Source: Flavisolibacter longurius (GTDB taxonomy: Bacteria > Bacteroidota > Bacteroidia > Chitinophagales > Chitinophagaceae). Taken from it: DNA of 64,000 bases. Both the position numbers and the translations under genes were made by a program. Below, piece by piece: positions 52,593 to 60,654 of the stretch. The notes under the pieces were generated by a model. The model searched no databases. It was not told the origin of the DNA and saw only the letters and a list, made by a program, of their open reading frames with translations. The stretch spans positions 1-64,000 of the forward strand of contig JACJGO010000016.1 of assembly GCA_014163555.1 (NCBI GenBank), read 5' to 3'. Each line of letters starts with the position of its first letter. Position 1 is the first letter of the stretch.

Positions 52593-53212
52593 TTTTCTTC
52601 CAGCTCCGTCACACCGCCGCTGATGGCAAATTTCATGGCGTCGGTGGCATTGATATTGGTTACCAGCCGCACCCGGGCACGGGGCAGGAGGTAAACATTG
52701 CCGGCAATGGAGTACGACATTGGAATATAAACAGCAACATAATCGCTAAAGCCAAAGTCCTTGGCTTCTTCCTGCGTGATAAAGCCTACCCGCCAAACAT
52801 CATTGTCATCGATATTAGCCAGTACCGGCTTGTTGAATTTTTTCTTTTCTCCTGCAAAAGCTTCAAAAAATTCTTTGGTGGTGGAGTAGATAAAACGGAT
52901 GCCCGGGGTGCGTTTCAGCACACTGTCAAACAGGTTGAATATGCGGTTCTTGATAAAAAAGGAACTGAGATAACCAATAAGAATGATCCCGGCAATAACT
53001 GCTAAGAAGCCCAGGCCATAGTTGCGTACATAAACGTTTCCACCTTCATCTCTTGCGGTGAAAATGGGTACCTGGTTATCGATAAACGACACAATGGAGT
53101 ACACGGCATAAATGGTAACGGCAACCGGAGCAATCACCAGCAGGCCCTGTAAAAAATACTGCAGCAACTTGCCAAACTGAAACCCCCTGTCTTCTTTCTG
53201 TTCCTGGTTCAT
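52589..53212 (-). CDS. DUF502 family membrane protein
   Basis: 207-residue membrane protein of the DUF502 family. Two transmembrane segments (FLQGLLVIAPVAVTIYAVYS, and GLGFLAVIAGIILIGYLSSF) are followed by a soluble domain with TPGIRFIYSTTKEFFEAF and VYIPMSYSIAGNVYLLPRAR. Function is unknown. ATG 53212 (MNQEQKEDRGFQ) was chosen because a -7 element TACATTTG ends 4 nt before it. The frame upstream to 53302 crosses the promoter region shared with tetR. Confidence 0.9.
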   Translation of the reverse strand: MNQEQKEDRGFQFGKLLQYFLQGLLVIAPVAVTIYAVYSIVSFIDNQVPIFTARDEGGNVYVRNYGLGFLAVIAGIILIGYLSSFFIKNRIFNLFDSVLKRTPGIRFIYSTTKEFFEAFAGEKKKFNKPVLANIDDNDVWRVGFITQEEAKDFGFSDYVAVYIPMSYSIAGNVYLLPRARVRLVTNINATDAMKFAISGGVTELEEK

Positions 53213-53216
53213 GCCG

Positions 53217-53249
53217 CAAATGTACCTACCGCTCATCCCGGGAAAACAA
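53217..53249 (-). promoter_or_regulatory. Candidate promoter of DUF502
   Basis: TTG at 53247-53249 and TACATTTG at 53217-53224 on the minus strand, spaced by 22 bp. The -7 element ends 4 nt before the ATG, again giving an almost leaderless transcript. Confidence 0.5.
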
Positions 53250-53272
53250 GAATTTATCCAAAAAATAATAGC

Positions 53273-53309
53273 GGAAACTATTTTCACGTTCAAAGTTTCC
53301 ATAGTTTCG
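53273..53309 (+). promoter_or_regulatory. Candidate TetR operator overlapping the efflux operon promoter
   Basis: GGAAACT (53273-53279) and AGTTTCC (53294-53300) form an inverted repeat, and GAAACTAT (53274-53281) pairs with ATAGTTTC (53301-53308). The latter overlaps a -7-like TAGTTTCG (53302-53309). Three half-sites placed over the presumed promoter, 11 bp before tetR, suggest autoregulation by the TetR protein. Confidence 0.5.
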
Positions 53310-53319
53310 TGCCCGTTTT

Positions 53320-53934
53320 ATGGAAACAAAAGATCGCATACTGGTAAAATCACACGAGCAGTTCAACCGCTTTGGCATCCGCTCCGTATCCATGGATGAC
53401 ATTGCAACGGCTTTGGGCATGTCGAAAAAAACTCTCTATCAGCATTTTGCCGACAAAGAAGAACTGGTTTGCGCCTGCTTTTCGCAGGTAATGGAAACCA
53501 ACCGGCATCAATGCCTGGAGTACCAGAAAAAAGCCGAAAACCCGATACATGAAATCTTCCTGGCCTTTGACATGACGCAGGAAATGTTTGCCAAAATGAA
53601 CCCGGTGGTGATTTATGAAATGGAAAAATACCATCCGTCAGCCTACAACCGGTTCCAGGAATTTAAATACGGCTTTCTGTACAAAGTCATTTCCGACAAC
53701 CTGGAGCGGGGCATCCGCGAAGAGCTGTATCGTCCTGATGTGGATGTGGATATCATCACCCGATTCCGGATTGAAAGTGTGATGCTGCCTTTTAACGCAG
53801 GCATCTTTCCCAACAACCGCACCCAACTGATACACATCGAACAGCAATTGTTTGAACTCTTTTTATTCGGCCTGGCCACTACCAAAGGGCAAAAGCTGAT
53901 TCAGAAATATAAAAACCAACGGCAATCAAAATGA
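53320..53934 (+). CDS. TetR/AcrR family repressor of the efflux operon
   Basis: 204-residue regulator. The N-terminal HTH is RFGIRSVSMDDIATALGMSK and KTLYQHFADKEELVCACF; the rest is the helical ligand-binding and dimerisation domain. It overlaps tolC by 4 bp (ATGA), so repressor and pump are made together. It probably represses the operon and releases DNA on binding a drug-like inducer. The candidate operator lies just upstream. Confidence 0.93.
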   Translation: METKDRILVKSHEQFNRFGIRSVSMDDIATALGMSKKTLYQHFADKEELVCACFSQVMETNRHQCLEYQKKAENPIHEIFLAFDMTQEMFAKMNPVVIYEMEKYHPSAYNRFQEFKYGFLYKVISDNLERGIREELYRPDVDVDIITRFRIESVMLPFNAGIFPNNRTQLIHIEQQLFELFLFGLATTKGQKLIQKYKNQRQSK

Positions 53935-55322
53935 GACAGATGAACTTTCCCATGCTCTTTATACTGCTGCTTTTCGGCAGCTTGACAGAGGCGCAACAAC
54001 GGCACGAGCTTTCGGCCCGCCAGGCGGTGGCCTATGCCCGAAAGAACAATGTGCAAATTAAAAATGCCTTGCTTGATATCCAGATCCAGGAGCAAACCAA
54101 CCGCGAGGTAACGGCATCGGCCCTGCCGCAGATCAACGGAAGCGCCGGCCTGAATTATTTTCCCAATGTAGCGGTGCAGGTGCTGCCCAACTTTTTTGGT
54201 CCCGTTATCTACGGCATTCTTACCAACGAAGGTGTACAAAACGGCACCGGACAGCCCATTAAAAGCCCCAGCGATTTTGGTTATATCCAGGCGCAGTTTG
54301 GTACCAAGTTCAATAACTCGGTCGGGGTTAACCTTTCGCAACTGCTCTTCGACGGGCAGGTGTTTATTGGCCTGCAAGCCCGCAATGCCACAATGGCCTT
54401 TGCCCGCAAGGGCGCCGAAGTAACGGAGGAGAATATCCGTGCCAATGTGTACAAAGTGTATTATCAACTGTCAGCCAGCCGCAGCCAGATCGGTATCCTG
54501 GATGCCAACATTGCACGGGTGGAAAAGTTTCTTTCCGATACGCGAAAACTATACGAAAATGGCTTTGCTGAACGGCTCGACATTAGCAAGCTGGAAGTGC
54601 AACTGGCCAACTTACAAACGGAACGGTTGAAAGCGCTGAACAGCATCAGCAATGGTTATATCGGTTTGAAAGTATTGATAGGAATGCCCATCCAGGATTC
54701 GCTCATTTTAACCGACAGCATTACGTATGATGATATCCGTAATGGCGTGCTGGATGCAACGCAATTCAACTTTGCCGATCGGAAGGACTACCAATATGCG
54801 GAACTGGGAAAGGAACTAAGTGAATTTAATGTACGCCGTTACCATTTGAGCAAGCTACCCACGGTTTCGCTGAACTCCAATTACAACTATATAAGGCAAT
54901 CCAACACCTTTGGCTTTGGCGGTACATGGTTTCCGAGTTCACTGATCGGCGTGAGTGTGAATGTGCCCATTTTCAGTGGTTTTGCCCGGGAAGCCAGGAT
55001 TGATAAGGCCAAACTGGAACTGCAAAAAAACATTAACAACATCGAAGGCCTGAAACTGAACATCAACCGCGAGGTGGGTGAGGCTATCAATAATTACCGC
55101 AACGCACTGGCTACGCTGGATGTGCAACGTCGCAACATGGAACTGGCCGAAACGGTGTACAACCAAACCCGCCTGAAGTTTCAGAATGGAATTGGTTCCA
55201 ACACGGAAATCTCCACGGCCCAAAGCGATCTTTCGGTGGCGCAGAGCAATTACATCCTGGCAACCTACGATGCCATCAATGCGAAAATTGACTTTTTAAA
55301 AGCAACCGGTAAACTTCAATAA
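53931..55322 (+). CDS. TolC-family outer membrane efflux channel
   Basis: 463-residue outer membrane factor. A signal peptide (LFILLLFGSLTEAQ) precedes two long helical repeats. ELSARQAVAYARKNNVQIKN is the typical N-terminal start; QAAQSDLSVAQSNYILA-like end (STAQSDLSVAQSNYILATYD) closes the second repeat. It forms the trimeric channel for the pump genes that follow. It starts inside the tetR stop region and is followed by the adaptor after 30 bp. Confidence 0.94.
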   Translation: MRQMNFPMLFILLLFGSLTEAQQRHELSARQAVAYARKNNVQIKNALLDIQIQEQTNREVTASALPQINGSAGLNYFPNVAVQVLPNFFGPVIYGILTNEGVQNGTGQPIKSPSDFGYIQAQFGTKFNNSVGVNLSQLLFDGQVFIGLQARNATMAFARKGAEVTEENIRANVYKVYYQLSASRSQIGILDANIARVEKFLSDTRKLYENGFAERLDISKLEVQLANLQTERLKALNSISNGYIGLKVLIGMPIQDSLILTDSITYDDIRNGVLDATQFNFADRKDYQYAELGKELSEFNVRRYHLSKLPTVSLNSNYNYIRQSNTFGFGGTWFPSSLIGVSVNVPIFSGFAREARIDKAKLELQKNINNIEGLKLNINREVGEAINNYRNALATLDVQRRNMELAETVYNQTRLKFQNGIGSNTEISTAQSDLSVAQSNYILATYDAINAKIDFLKATGKLQ

Positions 55323-55352
55323 CAAACAATCCACTACAATAAACAGCAATCC

Positions 55353-56525
55353 ATGAGACAGTATCTGATTGGAGCCGTTTTGATTTCGCTGCTGGCGGCT
55401 TCATGCGGCGCAAGTAAAAAAGACGAAGCAGGTAATTTGAATGATAAAAAGGCGGAACTGCAAAAGCTGAAAGGCGAGCAGCAGCAACTGGCTACCCAGA
55501 TTTCTGCATTGGAAAAGGAGCTGGCAAAGCTGGATCCATCGGCTGCTGCCAAACCAAAACTGGTAGCCGTAACCGCCATCGATCCGCAAAATTTTGAGCA
55601 TTTTATTGAACTGCAGGGAAAGGTAGATGCCACCAACATCGCTTATGTGGCTCCACCCAACGGGCAGGGCGGTGTAGTGAAAGCGTTGTATGTACGGCAG
55701 GGTCAAGTTGTGCGCAAAGGCCAGGTGCTGGCCCGGTTGGATGATCAGTTGATCCGACAGCAGATTGCGCCGCTGCAGGTGCAGTTAACAACGGCCGAAG
55801 ACACGTACAAGCGTACCAAAAACCTGTTTGACCAGGGGATTGGTACCTATCAAAATGTTTTGAATGCGGAAACACAGGTAAAAACTTTGCGCCAGCAGAT
55901 TGGTGTGATTCAAAAACAGGCGGCCCTGATGACGGTAACAGCTCCCATGTCTGGTGTGGCGGAAAAAGTGGATGTCCGTGTGGGTGAAACCTTCACCGGC
56001 GTATCGGCTCTGGGTCCGCAAATTTCCATTGTAAATACCGGCAATCTGAAAATCACAGCACAGGTGCCTGAAAATTATCTGGGCCGTGTTGGTGTAGGTA
56101 CTACGCTGGAGGTGGCCTTGCCGGGCACCGGGAAAAGTCTTACCACAAAAGTGGCGGTAGCCGGAAAAATCATCGATCCTACCAGCCGTGCATTCCAGAT
56201 AGAAGCGCCGGTTCCTTCCGATCCTTCGCTGAAGCCAAACCAGATTGCCGTTGTAAAGATTCGTGACTATGCTTCGAGCAATGCCATTACCATTCCGCTG
56301 AACATCCTGCAAAATGATGAAGAAGGCAAATATGTGATGGTGGCTGCTAAAGAAGGTGCTAAAATGGTGGCCCGCAAGCGTCGTGTGGTAGTGGGCGAAC
56401 TGTATGGTGAGCGACTGGAAATCAAAAGCGGATTGCAGGCCGGTGATGTGATTGTAACCGAGGCGTACCAGGAATTGTACGAAGGCCAGCCTATCACCAC
56501 GGATGCAAACCTGGTTACCAAATAA
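55353..56525 (+). CDS. RND efflux periplasmic adaptor (membrane-fusion lipoprotein)
   Basis: 390-residue adaptor with lipobox LLAASC (Cys18). A short coiled coil (about 28-66, LNDKKAELQKLKGEQQQLAT) is an unusual addition before the lipoyl domain (VKALYVRQGQVVRKGQVLAR). A helical hairpin (about 130-190), the second lipoyl half (MTVTAPMSGVAEKVDVRVGE) and beta-barrel domains follow. It links the RND pump to the TolC-like channel. Confidence 0.94.
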   Translation: MRQYLIGAVLISLLAASCGASKKDEAGNLNDKKAELQKLKGEQQQLATQISALEKELAKLDPSAAAKPKLVAVTAIDPQNFEHFIELQGKVDATNIAYVAPPNGQGGVVKALYVRQGQVVRKGQVLARLDDQLIRQQIAPLQVQLTTAEDTYKRTKNLFDQGIGTYQNVLNAETQVKTLRQQIGVIQKQAALMTVTAPMSGVAEKVDVRVGETFTGVSALGPQISIVNTGNLKITAQVPENYLGRVGVGTTLEVALPGTGKSLTTKVAVAGKIIDPTSRAFQIEAPVPSDPSLKPNQIAVVKIRDYASSNAITIPLNILQNDEEGKYVMVAAKEGAKMVARKRRVVVGELYGERLEIKSGLQAGDVIVTEAYQELYEGQPITTDANLVTK

Positions 56526-56672
56526 TGACTGCCGGATAGGCTTCTGAGTATTCTGACAAACGAGCTGCCGGGCAGTGAGGCTGATTCCATGAACCAAATT
56601 ACCTGCACAGGGACTGGTATTGACCTTCCTGTGCCGGCACCAACGATCAACTGACACATTCAATGAATTTTT

Positions 56673-59600
56673 ATGAGCGTTAAAGAATACATGGGCGAAC
56701 GGTTCAAGCAATTTGGACCAACCACCTGGAGCATTAAAAATAAAACCACCATCTACCTGGTGATGGTGTTCATTACTCTCGCCGGGGTATGGCAGTTTAT
56801 TACCCTGCCGAAAGAACAGTTTCCCGATATTGTTATCCCTAACATTTATGTACAAACGATCAACTTCGGTAACTCGCCAAAGGATATTGAAAACCTGATC
56901 ACCCAGCCTATTGAAAAACAAATCAAGGGCATCACGGGTGCCAAAATCACAAAGCTTACCAGTACGTCGGTACAGGACTTCTCCGCCATCATGGTGGAGT
57001 TTGACACCAATGTGGAGGTGGACATTGCCCTGCAAAAAGTAAAGGACGCCGTGGACAAGGCAAAAACCGATTTGCCTACCGACCTTACGCAGGAGCCAAT
57101 CGTACAGGAGGTGAACTTTTCCGATCAGCCTATTATGTATGTCAATGTCAGCGGCGACTATGACGTGGTGAAATTGAAAAAGTATGCGGAGGATTTGCAG
57201 GATCAATTGGAAGAACTACCGCAACTAAACAGGGTGGACCTGGTAGGAGCGCCGGAACGGGAGTTCCAGATCAATGTAGATCCTTACCGTATGCAGGCGG
57301 CTTCCGTTACCTATGATGACATTGCCCGGTCGGTAGCCAATGAAAACCTGGATATTTCCGGTGGCCAGTTGGATGTAGGCAATATGCAGCGCAACTTGCA
57401 ACTGAAAGGACAGTTTAAATCGGCCTACGATATTCAGGGTGTGATTGTGCGCAACTCAAGCGGTGATGGCATTTACCTGAAAGACATTGCTACCATCAAA
57501 GACACCATCAAGGAAACTGAAAGTTATGCACGCCTGAACGGCAAAAAGGTTATCACTCTTAACATCGTAAAGCGGGCTGGCGAAAACCTGATTGAAACCT
57601 CGGAAGATGTGCGCCGGGTGATTGACGAGATGAAAGAAGCCGGCTCTCTACCGCCACAATTAAACGTGCTGGTGACCGGTGATCAAAGCATCACAACCAA
57701 AGTGTCGTTTAATGAATTGGTGAACTCCATCATTATCGGCTTTCTGCTGGTGTTGCTGATCCTGATGTTTTTTATGGGAGTGACCAACGCCTTTTTTGTG
57801 GCGCTGTCGGTACCTCTGTCCATGTTTATTGCCTTTCTCCTGTTGCCGCTTGCCGATATTATTGTTGGCGCCAACGTTACCCTCAACTTCATGGTGCTGT
57901 TTGCCTTGCTGTTTGGCCTGGGTATTATCGTCGATGATGCCATCGTGGTAATTGAAAACACCCACCGCATTTTCATGCAGGGTCGCGGCCTTATCAGCTC
58001 TGAAAAAAGCGCCATCATGGCCGCCGGCGAAGTATGGATACCTGTACTGGCGGGAACGCTGACTACACTGGCACCTTTTGTGCCGCTCCTGTTCTGGCCG
58101 GGCATTATTGGTAAGTTTATGATCTATCTGCCAACGATGCTCATCTTCACGCTGGCGGCATCCCTCATTGTGGCCTTTATCATGAACCCCGTGTTTGCGG
58201 TGGACTTTATGAACCATGAAGAAGGCGTTCCACAAAAAAAGTCAGCCATCTTTCGCAAGCCCTTGTTCTGGGCCTTTGTTGGCCTGGGTATTTTGCTGGA
58301 TGTAATGGGACTAACCTTTGCCGGCAACTTTATCCTGTTTATGGTACTTGTGGTATTGTTCAACCGCTTTTTACTGAGTGGGTGGATCAAGGCCTTTCAG
58401 GAAAGAGTATTGCCCGGCCTTATGAATCGTTACGAGCAATCCTTGCGATGGGCGCTGCACGGATGGCGTCCGGTAAAAATATTGTTTGGTGTATTTGGCT
58501 TGTTGCTCGTTACGTTGATGATTTTTGGCTGGGCGGCCAGCAGCGGCCGTACACAAGTGGTGTTCTTTCCGAGCGGCGATCCCAACCAGCTTTATGTCTA
58601 CCTGAAGCTGCCTACCGGTACCGATGTGGAATACACCGATTCCATCACCCGGGTACTGGAAGGCCGGGTAAACAAAGTGCTGGGTCTTGATAATGGCAAA
58701 ACAAATCCGGTAGTGGAAAGTGTGATCTCCAATGTAGCCGTTGGTGCCGCTGATCCCATGAGCGGCGACCGGAGTACAAGGCCGGAACTGGGCCGCATAC
58801 AGGTATCCTTTGTGGAATTTGAAAAACGCCACGGCGTTTCTACAAGGCCTTATCTTGATTCAGTGCGGGAAGTCGTAAAAGGCATTCCCGGTGCGGAACT
58901 TTCCGTTGACCAGGAATCATCCGGTCCGCCTACCGATCCGCCGGTTAATATTGAAATCGCCAGCGAAAACCTGGATAACCTGACACAAACCGCCACTGCC
59001 CTTAAAAACTATCTGGACTCGATAAGGGTGCCGGGTGTGGAAGAATTAAAAATGGATGTGGATCTGAAAAACCCGGAGTTAACGCTGAACGTTGACAGGG
59101 AAAGAGCCCTGATCGAAGGCATTTCGTCGGCGCAAATTGGAATGGCCATCCGCACGGCCTTGTTTGGCCGCGAGGTCAGCAAGATCAAGGAAGGGGAAGA
59201 CGAGTACAAAATCCAGTTGCGCAACAGTGAACTGCAGCGGAAAAACCTTTCCAACCTGCTGAACCTGAACATCCGCTTCCAGGATATGGCCAACCGTGGC
59301 GCCATTAAAAGTGTTCCGCTTTCCTCAGTAGTGGCAGTAGATTATACCAGTACGCTAGGCAGCGTAAAACGGAAAGACCAGAAGCGAACCATCTCCCTTC
59401 GGTCCAATGTATTGAGTGGTTATACACCCACTGCTGTAAACATTGCGCTGGCGCAACACATTTCCAATTTCACAGACAAACCTGCCGGTGTTACTATTTC
59501 CCAAACCGGCGAAGGCGAGCAGCAGGCTGAAACAGGAGCTTTCCTGGGAAAAGCATTGGTGATTGCACTGGCCCTGATTCTTCTCATTCTTGTACTGCAG

Positions 59601-60317
59601 TTTAACAGTGTAAGCAAACCGGTGATTATTCTGACGGAGATTCTTTTTAGTGTGATTGGTGTGCTGTTGGGCTTTGCTCTTTTTGGAATGACGGTAAGTG
59701 TGGTGATGACAGGTATCGGTATTGTGGGCCTGGCCGGTATTGTGGTGAAGAACGGGATTTTGGTGATTGAATTTGCCGATGAACTGCGGGCCCGCGGTAT
59801 GAAGACAAAAGAAGCCGTGATACAGGCGGGCAAAACCCGGATCATTCCGGTGTTGCTGACGGCTCTTGCTGCCATCCTAGCCCTGATTCCGTTGGCGGTG
59901 GGTTTCAACATCAACTTTGTAACCATGTTCTCGGAATTGAACCCGAACATATTTTTTGGTGGTGACAATGCCGTATTCTGGAATCCTTTGTCATGGACCA
60001 TTATCTTTGGCCTTATCTTCGCCTTTTTTATGACCCTGCTAGTGGTACCTGCTATGTACCTGATTGCGGAGCGATTAAAAAGGCCTATGCAAAATATGTT
60101 TGGTGGCAAGTGGGTCAGTATGTTTGGCTTGCTGCCGCCGGTAGGTGTAATCATGTTTGCCTTTGTGCATTGGACGGTAGCCCTGGCCATTATGCTAGCC
60201 TTCCCGATCATGATCGTGATTACTTGGATTAAACACAACCGCGACGCAGCCCGTCGCAGACGAATGCTGAAGAACGACCCAAATGTGAATAAATCTTTTA
60301 TTGGTAGTTGGTTTTAA
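56673..60317 (+). CDS. RND multidrug efflux permease (HAE-1 type)
   Basis: 1214-residue proton-driven pump, longer than the usual ~1040. The TM4 motif LGIIVDDAIVVIEN has the Asp pair of the HAE family, unlike the CzcA type at 4296. Porter-domain signatures include the N-terminal LPKEQFPDIVIPNIYVQTI and TSTSVQDFSAIMVEFD. Extra length comes from additional hydrophobic segments about residues 520-580 (KPLFWAFVGLGILLDVMGLT) and near the C-terminus. It is the last gene of the tetR operon and exports amphiphilic drugs or lipids; the substrate is unknown. Confidence 0.94.
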   Translation: MSVKEYMGERFKQFGPTTWSIKNKTTIYLVMVFITLAGVWQFITLPKEQFPDIVIPNIYVQTINFGNSPKDIENLITQPIEKQIKGITGAKITKLTSTSVQDFSAIMVEFDTNVEVDIALQKVKDAVDKAKTDLPTDLTQEPIVQEVNFSDQPIMYVNVSGDYDVVKLKKYAEDLQDQLEELPQLNRVDLVGAPEREFQINVDPYRMQAASVTYDDIARSVANENLDISGGQLDVGNMQRNLQLKGQFKSAYDIQGVIVRNSSGDGIYLKDIATIKDTIKETESYARLNGKKVITLNIVKRAGENLIETSEDVRRVIDEMKEAGSLPPQLNVLVTGDQSITTKVSFNELVNSIIIGFLLVLLILMFFMGVTNAFFVALSVPLSMFIAFLLLPLADIIVGANVTLNFMVLFALLFGLGIIVDDAIVVIENTHRIFMQGRGLISSEKSAIMAAGEVWIPVLAGTLTTLAPFVPLLFWPGIIGKFMIYLPTMLIFTLAASLIVAFIMNPVFAVDFMNHEEGVPQKKSAIFRKPLFWAFVGLGILLDVMGLTFAGNFILFMVLVVLFNRFLLSGWIKAFQERVLPGLMNRYEQSLRWALHGWRPVKILFGVFGLLLVTLMIFGWAASSGRTQVVFFPSGDPNQLYVYLKLPTGTDVEYTDSITRVLEGRVNKVLGLDNGKTNPVVESVISNVAVGAADPMSGDRSTRPELGRIQVSFVEFEKRHGVSTRPYLDSVREVVKGIPGAELSVDQESSGPPTDPPVNIEIASENLDNLTQTATALKNYLDSIRVPGVEELKMDVDLKNPELTLNVDRERALIEGISSAQIGMAIRTALFGREVSKIKEGEDEYKIQLRNSELQRKNLSNLLNLNIRFQDMANRGAIKSVPLSSVVAVDYTSTLGSVKRKDQKRTISLRSNVLSGYTPTAVNIALAQHISNFTDKPAGVTISQTGEGEQQAETGAFLGKALVIALALILLILVLQFNSVSKPVIILTEILFSVIGVLLGFALFGMTVSVVMTGIGIVGLAGIVVKNGILVIEFADELRARGMKTKEAVIQAGKTRIIPVLLTALAAILALIPLAVGFNINFVTMFSELNPNIFFGGDNAVFWNPLSWTIIFGLIFAFFMTLLVVPAMYLIAERLKRPMQNMFGGKWVSMFGLLPPVGVIMFAFVHWTVALAIMLAFPIMIVITWIKHNRDAARRRRMLKNDPNVNKSFIGSWF

Positions 60318-60342
60318 GGCTGGTAGATTACAACAGAAAGGT

Positions 60343-60370
60343 AGCGGCTCCGAAAGGGGCCGCTTTTTTG
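60343..60370 (+). terminator. Rho-independent terminator after the RND permease
   Basis: AGCGGCTCC and GGGGCCGCT arms (one G-U pair) around a GAAA loop, followed by TTTTTT. It ends the efflux operon. Confidence 0.8.
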
Positions 60371-60654
60371 GCCCCCTGTCCCCCGGTGGGGGAACTTAGG
60401 TCACTGAAACATTTCGTTTTTCAGTCCTTTATTTAGCAATAACTTTCTTTCAATAAAAAAATGCCTGTCGCGTAAACAGGCATTTTTCTTTTTTATGTAC
60501 TAAGCGGAAGTATTACTATTTGGCATCGGTTGCGTCGCACTCGTGTACTGTTGGTAATCCTAAGCAGCAAATGAAAAATCATTTTGCTGTAGGAAACTAT
60601 GAGGAGAAAAAGGAAACATCGGTCTAAGTGCCCCCACCGGGAGACAGGGGGCCT
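60371..60654. repeat. GC-rich inverted repeat pair
   Basis: GCCCCCTGTCCCCCGGTGGG (about 60371-60390) recurs in inverse orientation at about 60631-60652 (CCCACCGGGAGACAGGGGGC) with one mismatch over the paired region. The arms lie about 240 bp apart and could be a pair of mobile repeat copies; the second arm falls in the 3' end of the GH2 gene. Confidence 0.65.
60455..60490. terminator. Terminator-like hairpin
   Basis: AAAAATGCCTGT and ACAGGCATTTTT arms (about 60456-60487) around CGCGTAA, with A and T tracts on the two sides. It could act in both directions, including for the GH2 transcript. Confidence 0.65.

Larger units (their letters stand above)
60318..60623. other. 306-bp gap with terminators and an inverted repeat pair
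   Basis: Between the RND permease and the end of the convergent GH2 gene. It contains the operon terminator (60343-60370), a second terminator-like hairpin (60455-60490) and one arm of a long inverted repeat. No gene is seen. Confidence 0.6.
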
